Source of the DNA: VRUE01 sp963737575
GTDB taxonomy: Bacteria; Actinomycetota; Thermoleophilia; Solirubrobacterales; 70-9
DNA length: 64,000 nt
Reading direction: 5' to 3'
Assembly (NCBI GenBank): GCA_963737575.1
Contig: CAVTTJ010000011.1
Span: 150,897 to 214,896 of the forward strand
A program made the position numbers and the translations under genes. Below the pieces are notes generated by a model, which made no database searches, was not told the DNA's origin, and was given only the letters and a program-made list of their open reading frames with translations. This document shows positions 1 to 6,161 of the stretch, piece by piece (the first letter of the stretch is position 1; each line of letters opens with the position of its first letter).

Positions 1-56
1 AACACCGTACTACTCCCGAACGATGTTGCATGGCTGGCCGCAATCTGCTAAAACGC

Positions 57-79
57 TGTTCGAACTCGAACACTGTTCG
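57..79. promoter_or_regulatory. Operator-like array upstream of the MFS exporter
   Basis: Three alternating half-sites lie together: TGTTCGA (57-63), TCGAACA (66-72) and TGTTCG (74-79). The first two form a perfect 7-bp inverted repeat with a 2-nt spacer; the second and third form a 6-bp one with a 1-nt spacer. A possible promoter TTGCAT (26-31), 17-nt spacer, TAAAAC (49-54) lies just upstream, so the array would cover the transcription start. This is typical of repressor-controlled drug exporters (TetR or MarR type), but no regulator gene is visible in the window. Confidence 0.5.
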
Positions 80-113
80 TCTAGCGATAGGCGTTCTGCA
101 AAGGAGGTCAAGC

Positions 114-1559
114 ATGGAAGCAATGGCAATGGCAGCGCCAAAAGGAGTCGAGCGCTACCCGCGCAGATGGTTGGCGGCGGCTGTGATGATCGCCGCGGCG
201 ACGATGGATCTGATCGACCTGACGGTCGTCAACGTCGCGCTGCCGACGATCCGGGTAGACCTCGGTGCGAGCGGAACCCAGCTCGAGTGGGTGATCTCGG
301 CTTACATGCTCGCCTTCGCGGCGGGACTGATCATCTCGGGCAGCTTCGGCGATTTGCTCGGCCGCAGGCGAATCTTCATCGGCGGGATCGCGACCTTCGG
401 GCTGGCGAGCCTGGCGGCCGGCCTGGCTCAGACGCCCGACGCGCTGATCGCAGCGCGCGTGGTCCAGGGGGCCGCGGCAGCGGCGATGATCCCGCAGCTG
501 CTCGGGACCTTCCGGACGATCTTCGACGGCGAGGAGCGTGGGAAGGTGTTCGGCGCCTACGGGGCGACACTCGGCTTCGCTTCGGCGATCGGGCTGGTGC
601 TCGGCGGAGTGCTGACTCAGGCCGACCTGTTCGGCTGGGGCTGGAGGACGGTGTTCTTCATCAACGTCCCGATTGCGCTCGCTTCACTGATCGCGACCGT
701 GCGGGTCGTGCCGGAGAGCAGCGACCCCGAGGCCGGCCGCCCGGACCTCATCGGCGCGGGTGTGCTCGCCGCGTCGATCGTCGCGATCGCCTACCCGCTG
801 CTCGAGGGCCGCGACCTCGGCTGGCCGGCGTGGACATGGGGCATGCTCGCCGCGGGCGTCAGCGCGCTCGTCGTCCTTGGAGTTGTCTATGAGCAACGGC
901 CTCGTGTCGGGGTGGCGCCGCTGCTGCGGGCCAAGCTTTTGGGGGTCCCGGCATTCTCCGCCGGCCTGCTGGTCCAGGCGGCTTTCTCGGCCGGGCTGCA
1001 GGGTTTCTCGGTGATGTTCGTCGTCTGGATCCAGGGTGGGATGGGCTTCTCGCCGCTCGGCGCCGGGCTCACCCTGCTGGCGTTCAGCATCGGGAGCTTC
1101 GTGCTCGCGCCGTTCGCCGTGCCGCTGGCGCAGCGCTACGGCCGTAACACTCTCAGCCTCGGCGGCCTCCTGATGGCGGCCGGCGTCGTCGGGGTCCTGC
1201 TTGGAGCGAGCCATGTCGGAACCGGCTCCGATCCGTGGCCGGTCGTGCCCGGGCTGGTGGTCGCCGGGGCGGGGCTCTCGCTGATGATCATCCCACTGAT
1301 CAACGTGGTGCTGGCGGCCGTTCCGCACGAAATCGCAGGCGGCGCGGGCGGGATCTTCAGCACCTCGCAGCAGCTCGGCGGGGCCATCGGCGTCGCGGTG
1401 GTGGGAACGGTCTTCTTCTCGCAGTTGAACGACCATCCGGTCACCGCCGCGTTCGAACAAACGATGCTCGTGGTGATCGGGTTGTTCCTCATCGCCGCCG
1501 TGCTGTCCCTGGCCCTGCCGGGGACCGCGCTGGCCGAGGAGGAGGTCGCCGATCTCTGA
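114..1559 (+). CDS. MFS transporter, DHA2 (EmrB/QacA) family drug exporter
   Basis: A 481-aa proton-coupled efflux protein of the inner membrane with about 14 predicted helices. The DHA2 signature LTVVNVALPTI lies in helix 1 and motif A, GDLLGRRR, in the helix 2-3 loop. I start it at ATG 114 because a strong Shine-Dalgarno AAGGAGG sits at 101-107; an in-frame ATG at 30 would put the promoter and operator repeats inside the gene. The substrate cannot be read from the sequence. It converges on the secreted-protein pair at 1573-3000. Family assignment is firm; drug specificity is inference. Confidence 0.9.
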   Translation: MEAMAMAAPKGVERYPRRWLAAAVMIAAATMDLIDLTVVNVALPTIRVDLGASGTQLEWVISAYMLAFAAGLIISGSFGDLLGRRRIFIGGIATFGLASLAAGLAQTPDALIAARVVQGAAAAAMIPQLLGTFRTIFDGEERGKVFGAYGATLGFASAIGLVLGGVLTQADLFGWGWRTVFFINVPIALASLIATVRVVPESSDPEAGRPDLIGAGVLAASIVAIAYPLLEGRDLGWPAWTWGMLAAGVSALVVLGVVYEQRPRVGVAPLLRAKLLGVPAFSAGLLVQAAFSAGLQGFSVMFVVWIQGGMGFSPLGAGLTLLAFSIGSFVLAPFAVPLAQRYGRNTLSLGGLLMAAGVVGVLLGASHVGTGSDPWPVVPGLVVAGAGLSLMIIPLINVVLAAVPHEIAGGAGGIFSTSQQLGGAIGVAVVGTVFFSQLNDHPVTAAFEQTMLVVIGLFLIAAVLSLALPGTALAEEEVADL

Positions 1560-1572
1560 TGCGCGGCGCCGG

Positions 1573-2553
1573 TCAGGGCTTGATCGTCAACTTGACCTTG
1601 CTTCCGGGGGCGACGACGGTGCCCGGCTTCGGCGCCTGCCTGGCGACCACGCCATTCTTCGCCGTCGCGCCCCCGCGCTTGGTCAGCTTGCCGGCCCTGC
1701 AGCCGGCGGCCCTGAGCTTCTTCTTGGCGACCTTGAGCTTCCTGCCGTTCAGCTTCGGAACCCTGCAGCCCTCGTAGCTGAAGATCTGCGAGGAGGTCGT
1801 GGTGCCGGCGACGGTGGTGACGCTGACCGGGACCGAGGCGATCGCGGCGCTGGGCGGAGTGGAGGCGGTGATCTGGGTGTCGGAATCGACGGTGAACCCG
1901 GCCGCCGGCGTGGGGCCGAATCTCACGGCACTGGCGCCGGTGAAATCGTGGCCGCTGATCACCACTTTCGTGACGGAACCGACCGGACCGGCCGTGGGGG
2001 CCAGGGCTGAGATCCCCGGCGCCGGCTGGACGTCGGCGTTGAACAGCAGCTGGAATTCGGTCGCGGTTGATGTCGGTGCCCGCGTTTCGCCGGCGGCGAG
2101 GGCACCCTGCCAGTAGCCGATCGATGTTCCGGTCTCGTTGATGAGGCCGAGTTCGCTGCCTTCCTTTGGCATGTCGAGGGCGATCTGCTCGCCCGCTCTG
2201 ATCAGGACGGCGGCCGGGAATTCCTGCAGAGAGATCGTGGACGCCGTCTCGGTCGGGCCGATCGCCCCGCCGGTGTTCCCACTGAGCACCCGGAGCGTCA
2301 ATTGGCCTGTGCTGCCGGCCACCCGCCAGCGAACGATCGCACCGGAGACCGGCGAGGCGTAGCCCGGAGTGGCCTGGGAGAAGGTGCATCCTCCCGCAAT
2401 GAGACAGGTGTAGCGGCTGACGAATTCCGTGTCGAGGCCGTTGAGATCGGGCCCGAGCCTGACCGTCGCCGCCGGTGCCGGAGCGGTAGCCCAGAGCGAC
2501 AGCAGGCAGCCGGCCAGCAGGGCGAGGGCTGATGCTGAGCCACGCCGGGGCAT
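1573..2553 (-). CDS. Secreted protein with IPT/TIG and PASTA-like domains
   Basis: A 326-aa exported protein. It has a signal peptide (residues 1-28, ending around APAAT), a beta-rich N-terminal domain, an IPT/TIG Ig-like domain at about 177-260 (ALAPTAGPVGSVTKVVISG) and a C-terminal PASTA-like domain at about 262-326 (VPKLNGRKLKVAKKKL ... KPGTVVAPGSKVKLTIKP). PASTA domains bind cell-wall precursors in kinases; here the domain is free, so cell-wall binding is an inference. Its ATG directly follows the TGA of the upstream gene, so the two are co-transcribed. No catalytic motif is visible. Confidence 0.75.
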   Translation of the reverse strand: MPRRGSASALALLAGCLLSLWATAPAPAATVRLGPDLNGLDTEFVSRYTCLIAGGCTFSQATPGYASPVSGAIVRWRVAGSTGQLTLRVLSGNTGGAIGPTETASTISLQEFPAAVLIRAGEQIALDMPKEGSELGLINETGTSIGYWQGALAAGETRAPTSTATEFQLLFNADVQPAPGISALAPTAGPVGSVTKVVISGHDFTGASAVRFGPTPAAGFTVDSDTQITASTPPSAAIASVPVSVTTVAGTTTSSQIFSYEGCRVPKLNGRKLKVAKKKLRAAGCRAGKLTKRGGATAKNGVVARQAPKPGTVVAPGSKVKLTIKP

Positions 2554-3000
2554 TCAGGCGCCGCACCGCTTGAGGACGATGACCGTGTCCAGCTTCCTGC
2601 CGCCCCCACGTTTCGCCTTGACGTGGAGGGTGAAATCGCCCGGCACGCAGCCGGGGGGAAGGCCGCTCAGCCTGATCGCCCTCGAGCCGCTGATCGCCGG
2701 CGGCGCGTCGGCGGTGATCGTGTCGGTCGCCGTGCCCTGCGATGTGGACACGGACGTGTAGGGGTTCTGGGCCGGCTCGCCGTGTCCGCGCAATGAGTTG
2801 ATGCTGACGTACACCGCTTCGAATGCGACCGAGCCGCGGTTGGCGACGGTTGCGTCGAAGCTGACCGACTGACCGACGGGGACGATCTTCGCCGACGGCG
2901 TGTCGCTGACCGCAAGGTCGATGTTCGCCTCGGCCGCCGCCGGCAGGGCCGGCATCGCCGGTGTGGCTCCGAGGGCGGCTGCGAGTCTGATTCCACGCAC
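2554..3000 (-). CDS. Small secreted CARDB-like protein
   Basis: A 148-aa protein read from GTG 3000. It has a short hydrophobic N terminus with an Ala-rich cleavage region, then one Ig-like/CARDB-type domain (NIDLAVSDTPSAKIVPVGQS, VANRG) and a basic C terminus. A TAAAGT box lies 8 nt upstream of the GTG, suggesting a leaderless transcript. It is the first gene of a two-gene operon with the IPT/PASTA protein. Longer in-frame starts up to 3456 would overlap the divergent cytochrome genes and give low-complexity sequence, so I rejected them. Function unknown. Confidence 0.6.
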   Translation of the reverse strand: MRGIRLAAALGATPAMPALPAAAEANIDLAVSDTPSAKIVPVGQSVSFDATVANRGSVAFEAVYVSINSLRGHGEPAQNPYTSVSTSQGTATDTITADAPPAISGSRAIRLSGLPPGCVPGDFTLHVKAKRGGGRKLDTVIVLKRCGA

Positions 3001-3066
3001 CGGGAGAGACTTTACGCCCGACCCCCGACCAGCGCGCAATCCACTCCCGAATGAGAAAGTCCTCAC

Positions 3067-3096
3067 TTGACAGCCGCGGGGCGCCGAGTCTACCTT
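3067..3096 (+). promoter_or_regulatory. Promoter of the cytochrome b6-like operon
   Basis: A perfect -35 TTGACA (3067-3072), an 18-nt spacer and TACCTT (3091-3096). Transcription should start at about 3102-3104, on or inside the ATGGTG at 3100-3105, so the mRNA would be leaderless with GTG 3103 or ATG 3100 as first codon. This is the clearest -35/-10 pair in the window. Confidence 0.65.
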
Positions 3097-3099
3097 GGA

Positions 3100-3270
3100 A
3101 TGGTGATCAAGCCGGTCCTCGGTTCGATCTTCGACCTCAGCAGCCCTGCTGAATACGTTCACTGGCACTTCTTCCAGATGTCGGTGGCGAACGTCGTCGT
3201 GATCCTGCTGATGATCGCCGTGTTCATTCTGGCGATCCTGATCCCGTTTCCCACGCGGCCCAGAATATGA
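3100..3270 (+). CDS. Small single-span membrane protein of the cytochrome b operon
   Basis: A 56-aa protein with a soluble N terminus (IKPVLGSIFDLSSPAEYVHW) and one transmembrane helix at about residues 27-50 (NVVVILLMIAVFILAIL). Two histidines (HWHF) lie at the membrane edge. Its last bases overlap the next gene's start as ATGA, so it is translationally coupled to the b6-like subunit and is probably a subunit or assembly factor of that complex. Start is ATG 3100 or GTG 3103; the promoter places transcription start here. I do not recognise a named family. Confidence 0.65.
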   Translation: MVIKPVLGSIFDLSSPAEYVHWHFFQMSVANVVVILLMIAVFILAILIPFPTRPRI

Positions 3271-3938
3271 GCGGGGGGGCCGGCCCGGACGTGCCGCCTG
3301 CAGAGCGCCAGATGTGGACGACCTGGGTTCGCGAGCGCGCAGTGTCCTCGCTGCCGCCCGAGAAACTCCTGCCCGACAAGCAGCCGTCCTACGTTTCGTC
3401 CTGGATATATGTGTTCGGAGTCGCCGCGATCGCCTCGCTGGTGGTCGTCGTCGCATCCGGCGGGATCCTCGGCCTGAAGGGCCCGGAATGGTGGCATGTC
3501 TCCAGCCTTGGGCGGTTCTTCAACAGCATCCACCTGTGGGGCGTCGAGCTGTTCTTCTTCACGATGGTCGTCCACCTGTGGGGCAAGTTCTTCATGGGCG
3601 CATGGCGAGGGGGACGCGGCCGCACGTGGGTCACGGGGGCGGTGACCTTCCTCATCGCGATAGGGGCGGCGTTCACCGGCTACCTCTCCCAGCAGAACTT
3701 CGACTCCCAGTGGATTGCCAGCGAGGGCAAGGACGGACTGAATTCGGTCGGTATCGGCGCCTTCTTCAACGTTGCGGACTTCGGCCAGATGTACACATTC
3801 CACGTCATTCTCCTGCCGGTGGCGGTTGTGGCCCTCGTCATCTGGCACGTCCTTCTGGTACGCCGGCATGGTGTGGTGCCGCCGTATCCGGCCAAGGCGT
3901 CCCCTGCGGATGCCGGCGGTGAGGGTGCCGGCGGGTGA
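3267..3938 (+). CDS. Cytochrome b6-like N-terminal subunit (di-heme b protein)
   Basis: A 223-aa membrane protein with four helices. Heme-ligand histidines are His89 and His103 (13 between) and His179 and His194 (14 between). The 14-residue gap in the second pair is the cytochrome b6 pattern rather than that of mitochondrial cytochrome b. The sequence has no cysteine, so no covalent extra heme as in b6f is expected. It starts at ATG 3267 in an ATGA overlap with the small protein and ends in a GTGA overlap with the next gene. It probably moves electrons from menaquinol across the membrane. No Rieske protein or cytochrome c gene is nearby. Confidence 0.85.
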   Translation: MSGGAGPDVPPAERQMWTTWVRERAVSSLPPEKLLPDKQPSYVSSWIYVFGVAAIASLVVVVASGGILGLKGPEWWHVSSLGRFFNSIHLWGVELFFFTMVVHLWGKFFMGAWRGGRGRTWVTGAVTFLIAIGAAFTGYLSQQNFDSQWIASEGKDGLNSVGIGAFFNVADFGQMYTFHVILLPVAVVALVIWHVLLVRRHGVVPPYPAKASPADAGGEGAGG

Positions 3939-4897
3939 GCGCACCGAGGCCACCGACCGCGCATGACCCCGCCGTCCCCTGGCCGGGCCCGTTCGTGCGG
4001 TACGACCTGGTCAAGGAGCTGGCGGTTGCGCTCGTCGTGATCACCGGGCTGGCCGTCCTCCTCACGATCCTCTTCTCCTCACCCGACGACTCGCCGACGA
4101 CGATCCAGAGCTGGGCGCAGGCCGACCCGGCCGACTTCGTCGGGACGTCGCTCACCGAGCTGAACGGAACCAGCGAGATCGCCGAATACGGCCCGCCCTA
4201 CAACCACACGCCGGAAGCGACCCAGAAGATCGGTCCGCTCGACCTGCAGAGCACCCCGGGCGTCCGAATTCCCATCGACACCGCCAAGGACTTCGTGCTG
4301 CAGCCGCTGAACGAGATCCCCGGCAACCCGCGGCTTCAGATCGCGCTCGCGAGCTACGAAGCCGCCCCGGCCGCCCGCCAGGAAGCGTGGGCGAGCGCCT
4401 ACGAAAAGGCCCTCGAATCGGCGCGCTTCCCCCGAGGCGCCGCCGTGGTCCTCCCGGCAGGGCGCTACGGGCCGGTCGCCCCGATGATGTCCGCCCTGCT
4501 CGGGCTCGCCCAGAGCGGCGGCCTCGACGGCAACCTGCTCGCCGGAAATCACCGCTTCTACGAGACCAACTACACGAAGCCGTTGTTGTTCCTCTCCGGC
4601 GGCGAATACTTCGAGGGGCGAGCCGAAGGCCAGCATCTCCTCGGCACCCAGTGGGGGATGATGAACGAGACCGGGAGCTACCCGGGACAGGTCTGGCTCT
4701 GGCTCTACACCTTCTGGTACCAGATAGAACCGTTTCTGGAATCGCCCAATGCGGACGCCCTGATCTTCGTCCTGATGGGCGTGCTCAGCCTCGCTTTCAT
4801 ATGCATCCCCTTCATACCGGGGCTGAGGACCCTGCCTCGCCACCTCGGCGTTCACCGGCTGATCTGGCGCGATCACTACCGGGAAGTCGAAACCTGA
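3935..4897 (+). CDS. Membrane-anchored partner subunit of the cytochrome b6-like complex
   Basis: A 320-aa protein read from GTG 3935, overlapping the b6-like gene. It has one helix at about residues 26-47, a loop of roughly 220 residues (GPPYNH, PLNEIPGNPRL, GNHRFYETNY), a second hydrophobic segment at about 277-297 and a basic C-terminal tail. Its position matches subunit IV of b6f, but the topology does not: subunit IV has three helices and no such large loop. I see no heme c (CXXCH) or iron-sulphur motif. Role in the complex is inferred from tight coupling only. Confidence 0.6.
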   Translation: MSAPRPPTAHDPAVPWPGPFVRYDLVKELAVALVVITGLAVLLTILFSSPDDSPTTIQSWAQADPADFVGTSLTELNGTSEIAEYGPPYNHTPEATQKIGPLDLQSTPGVRIPIDTAKDFVLQPLNEIPGNPRLQIALASYEAAPAARQEAWASAYEKALESARFPRGAAVVLPAGRYGPVAPMMSALLGLAQSGGLDGNLLAGNHRFYETNYTKPLLFLSGGEYFEGRAEGQHLLGTQWGMMNETGSYPGQVWLWLYTFWYQIEPFLESPNADALIFVLMGVLSLAFICIPFIPGLRTLPRHLGVHRLIWRDHYREVET

Positions 4898-4934
4898 AGG
4901 ATCTCCTCGGTGGCGCCGGTCCTGCGGCCGGCCC

Positions 4935-6068
4935 TCAGAGGCCGAACCAGCGGGCGCACCGGCTCGCGCCGAACTCGGCCTTCTCCTCGGCGTACTCGGC
5001 GCTCGGCTCGTCGAGGGAACCAGTCGGGTGGGGACCGGTGAGGAAGTCGACGTTGACACGCCCGACCCGGCCTTGGCCGAACTCCACGTAACAGGTGCCG
5101 ATGCCGTCGTAGGGCGGGGGCGGCTCTCCGCCGCGCAGCTGGGCGACGATCGAGCGGGCGACGACCTTCGCCGCCCCCTCCGAGAAGACGCCGGCCTTCG
5201 GGACGCCGGCCGTGGCGACGTCGCCGACGGCGAAGACGCCCGGGAACCGCGTCGCGAGGGTGGAGGAGTCGACCGGGATGTAGCCGGCCTCGGCCATCGC
5301 GCTGTCGAGCACGACCTCGGGGGCCTGATGCCTGGGCACGCCGAGGAAGAGGTCGTAGGGAAGCTCCTCGCCGCTGTCGAGGGAGACGATGCCGCGGGCC
5401 CCCTCCAGCGCGGAGATCCGGGCGCCCGGAACGAAGCGGATCTCGCGCTCGGCGAACGCCGCCAGCAGCGCCTCCGAGGCCTGCGGCGAGGGCGGGACCG
5501 GGCTCGGCAGCGGCATCGTGAACGTGATCGTGCTTCCCTCGCGGACCCCGTGGCCGGCGAGGTGGTCGTGGAGCAGCAGCGCACACTCGCTGGGCGCCGG
5601 GGGGCACTTGAAGGGCGCATCGCAGACGCCGATCACGTAGTTCCCCTCGCGCGGCCTCGCAAGCAGCTCGCCGACCCGCTCGGCGCCGGCCACGGAATAG
5701 AACTCGTTGCCGTCCTCGGCCAGCCCCGGCGTTGCCTCCAGGTCGTACTCTGCTCCCAGCCCCACCACCAGGATGTCGGCCTCGTGGCTGCCGGCGTCGG
5801 TCTCGACGACCTTCGCGACGGGGTCGATCGCCGTGATCGTCTCGCGCAGGAGGCGGACGCCTGGGTGGGTGAAGGACGAGTAGGGAAGCTGCACCGCGTC
5901 GAGCGAGGTGCGGCCGAACATCACGTCGAGCTTCGCGAAGCCGAAGACGAAAGCGTCGCCCATCTCGATCAGCGTAACCTCGACCTCCTCTCCGACCTCC
6001 TCGGAGAGCATCGTCGAGAGCTCCATCCCGGCGAACCCGGCGCCCAGGACAACCACGCGCGTTCGCAT
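4935..6068 (-). CDS. SQR-like FAD-dependent pyridine nucleotide-disulfide oxidoreductase
   Basis: A 377-aa flavoprotein. The N-terminal FAD site is VVVLGAGFAGMELS (residues 5-18), the second FAD motif FAVGDVA lies near residue 290, and a cysteine motif CDAPFKCPPAPSE lies near residues 149-161. The CPPAP cysteine context resembles sulfide:quinone oxidoreductases and flavocytochrome c sulfide dehydrogenases. A membrane quinone acceptor is likely, and the convergent cytochrome b operon is a plausible electron sink. A TACTGT box is 6 nt upstream of the ATG, suggesting a leaderless mRNA. Sulfide as substrate is inference; an NDH-2-like role is the alternative. Confidence 0.8.
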   Translation of the reverse strand: MRTRVVVLGAGFAGMELSTMLSEEVGEEVEVTLIEMGDAFVFGFAKLDVMFGRTSLDAVQLPYSSFTHPGVRLLRETITAIDPVAKVVETDAGSHEADILVVGLGAEYDLEATPGLAEDGNEFYSVAGAERVGELLARPREGNYVIGVCDAPFKCPPAPSECALLLHDHLAGHGVREGSTITFTMPLPSPVPPSPQASEALLAAFAEREIRFVPGARISALEGARGIVSLDSGEELPYDLFLGVPRHQAPEVVLDSAMAEAGYIPVDSSTLATRFPGVFAVGDVATAGVPKAGVFSEGAAKVVARSIVAQLRGGEPPPPYDGIGTCYVEFGQGRVGRVNVDFLTGPHPTGSLDEPSAEYAEEKAEFGASRCARWFGL

Positions 6069-6161
6069 CGGCCGACAGTATCCGATCGACCGGGAGCGGG
6101 CGCGCTACTCTTTCCGGCGCGCCCGACGGTGCCAGTGCCGAGTCTGTCGCGTCCAGGACCA

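Noticed and set aside
30..113. Longer N terminus for the MFS exporter
   Set aside because: It would contain the promoter and operator repeats, and AAGGAGG marks ATG 114.
3001..3456. Longer N terminus for the CARDB-like protein
   Set aside because: Overlaps the divergent cytochrome genes and reads as Arg-rich noise before the hydrophobic leader at GTG 3000.
5028..6161. 5' extension of the beta-solenoid reading frame
   Set aside because: Lies fully opposite the SQR-like flavoprotein and lacks a signal peptide. The real signal peptide starts at ATG 6162.
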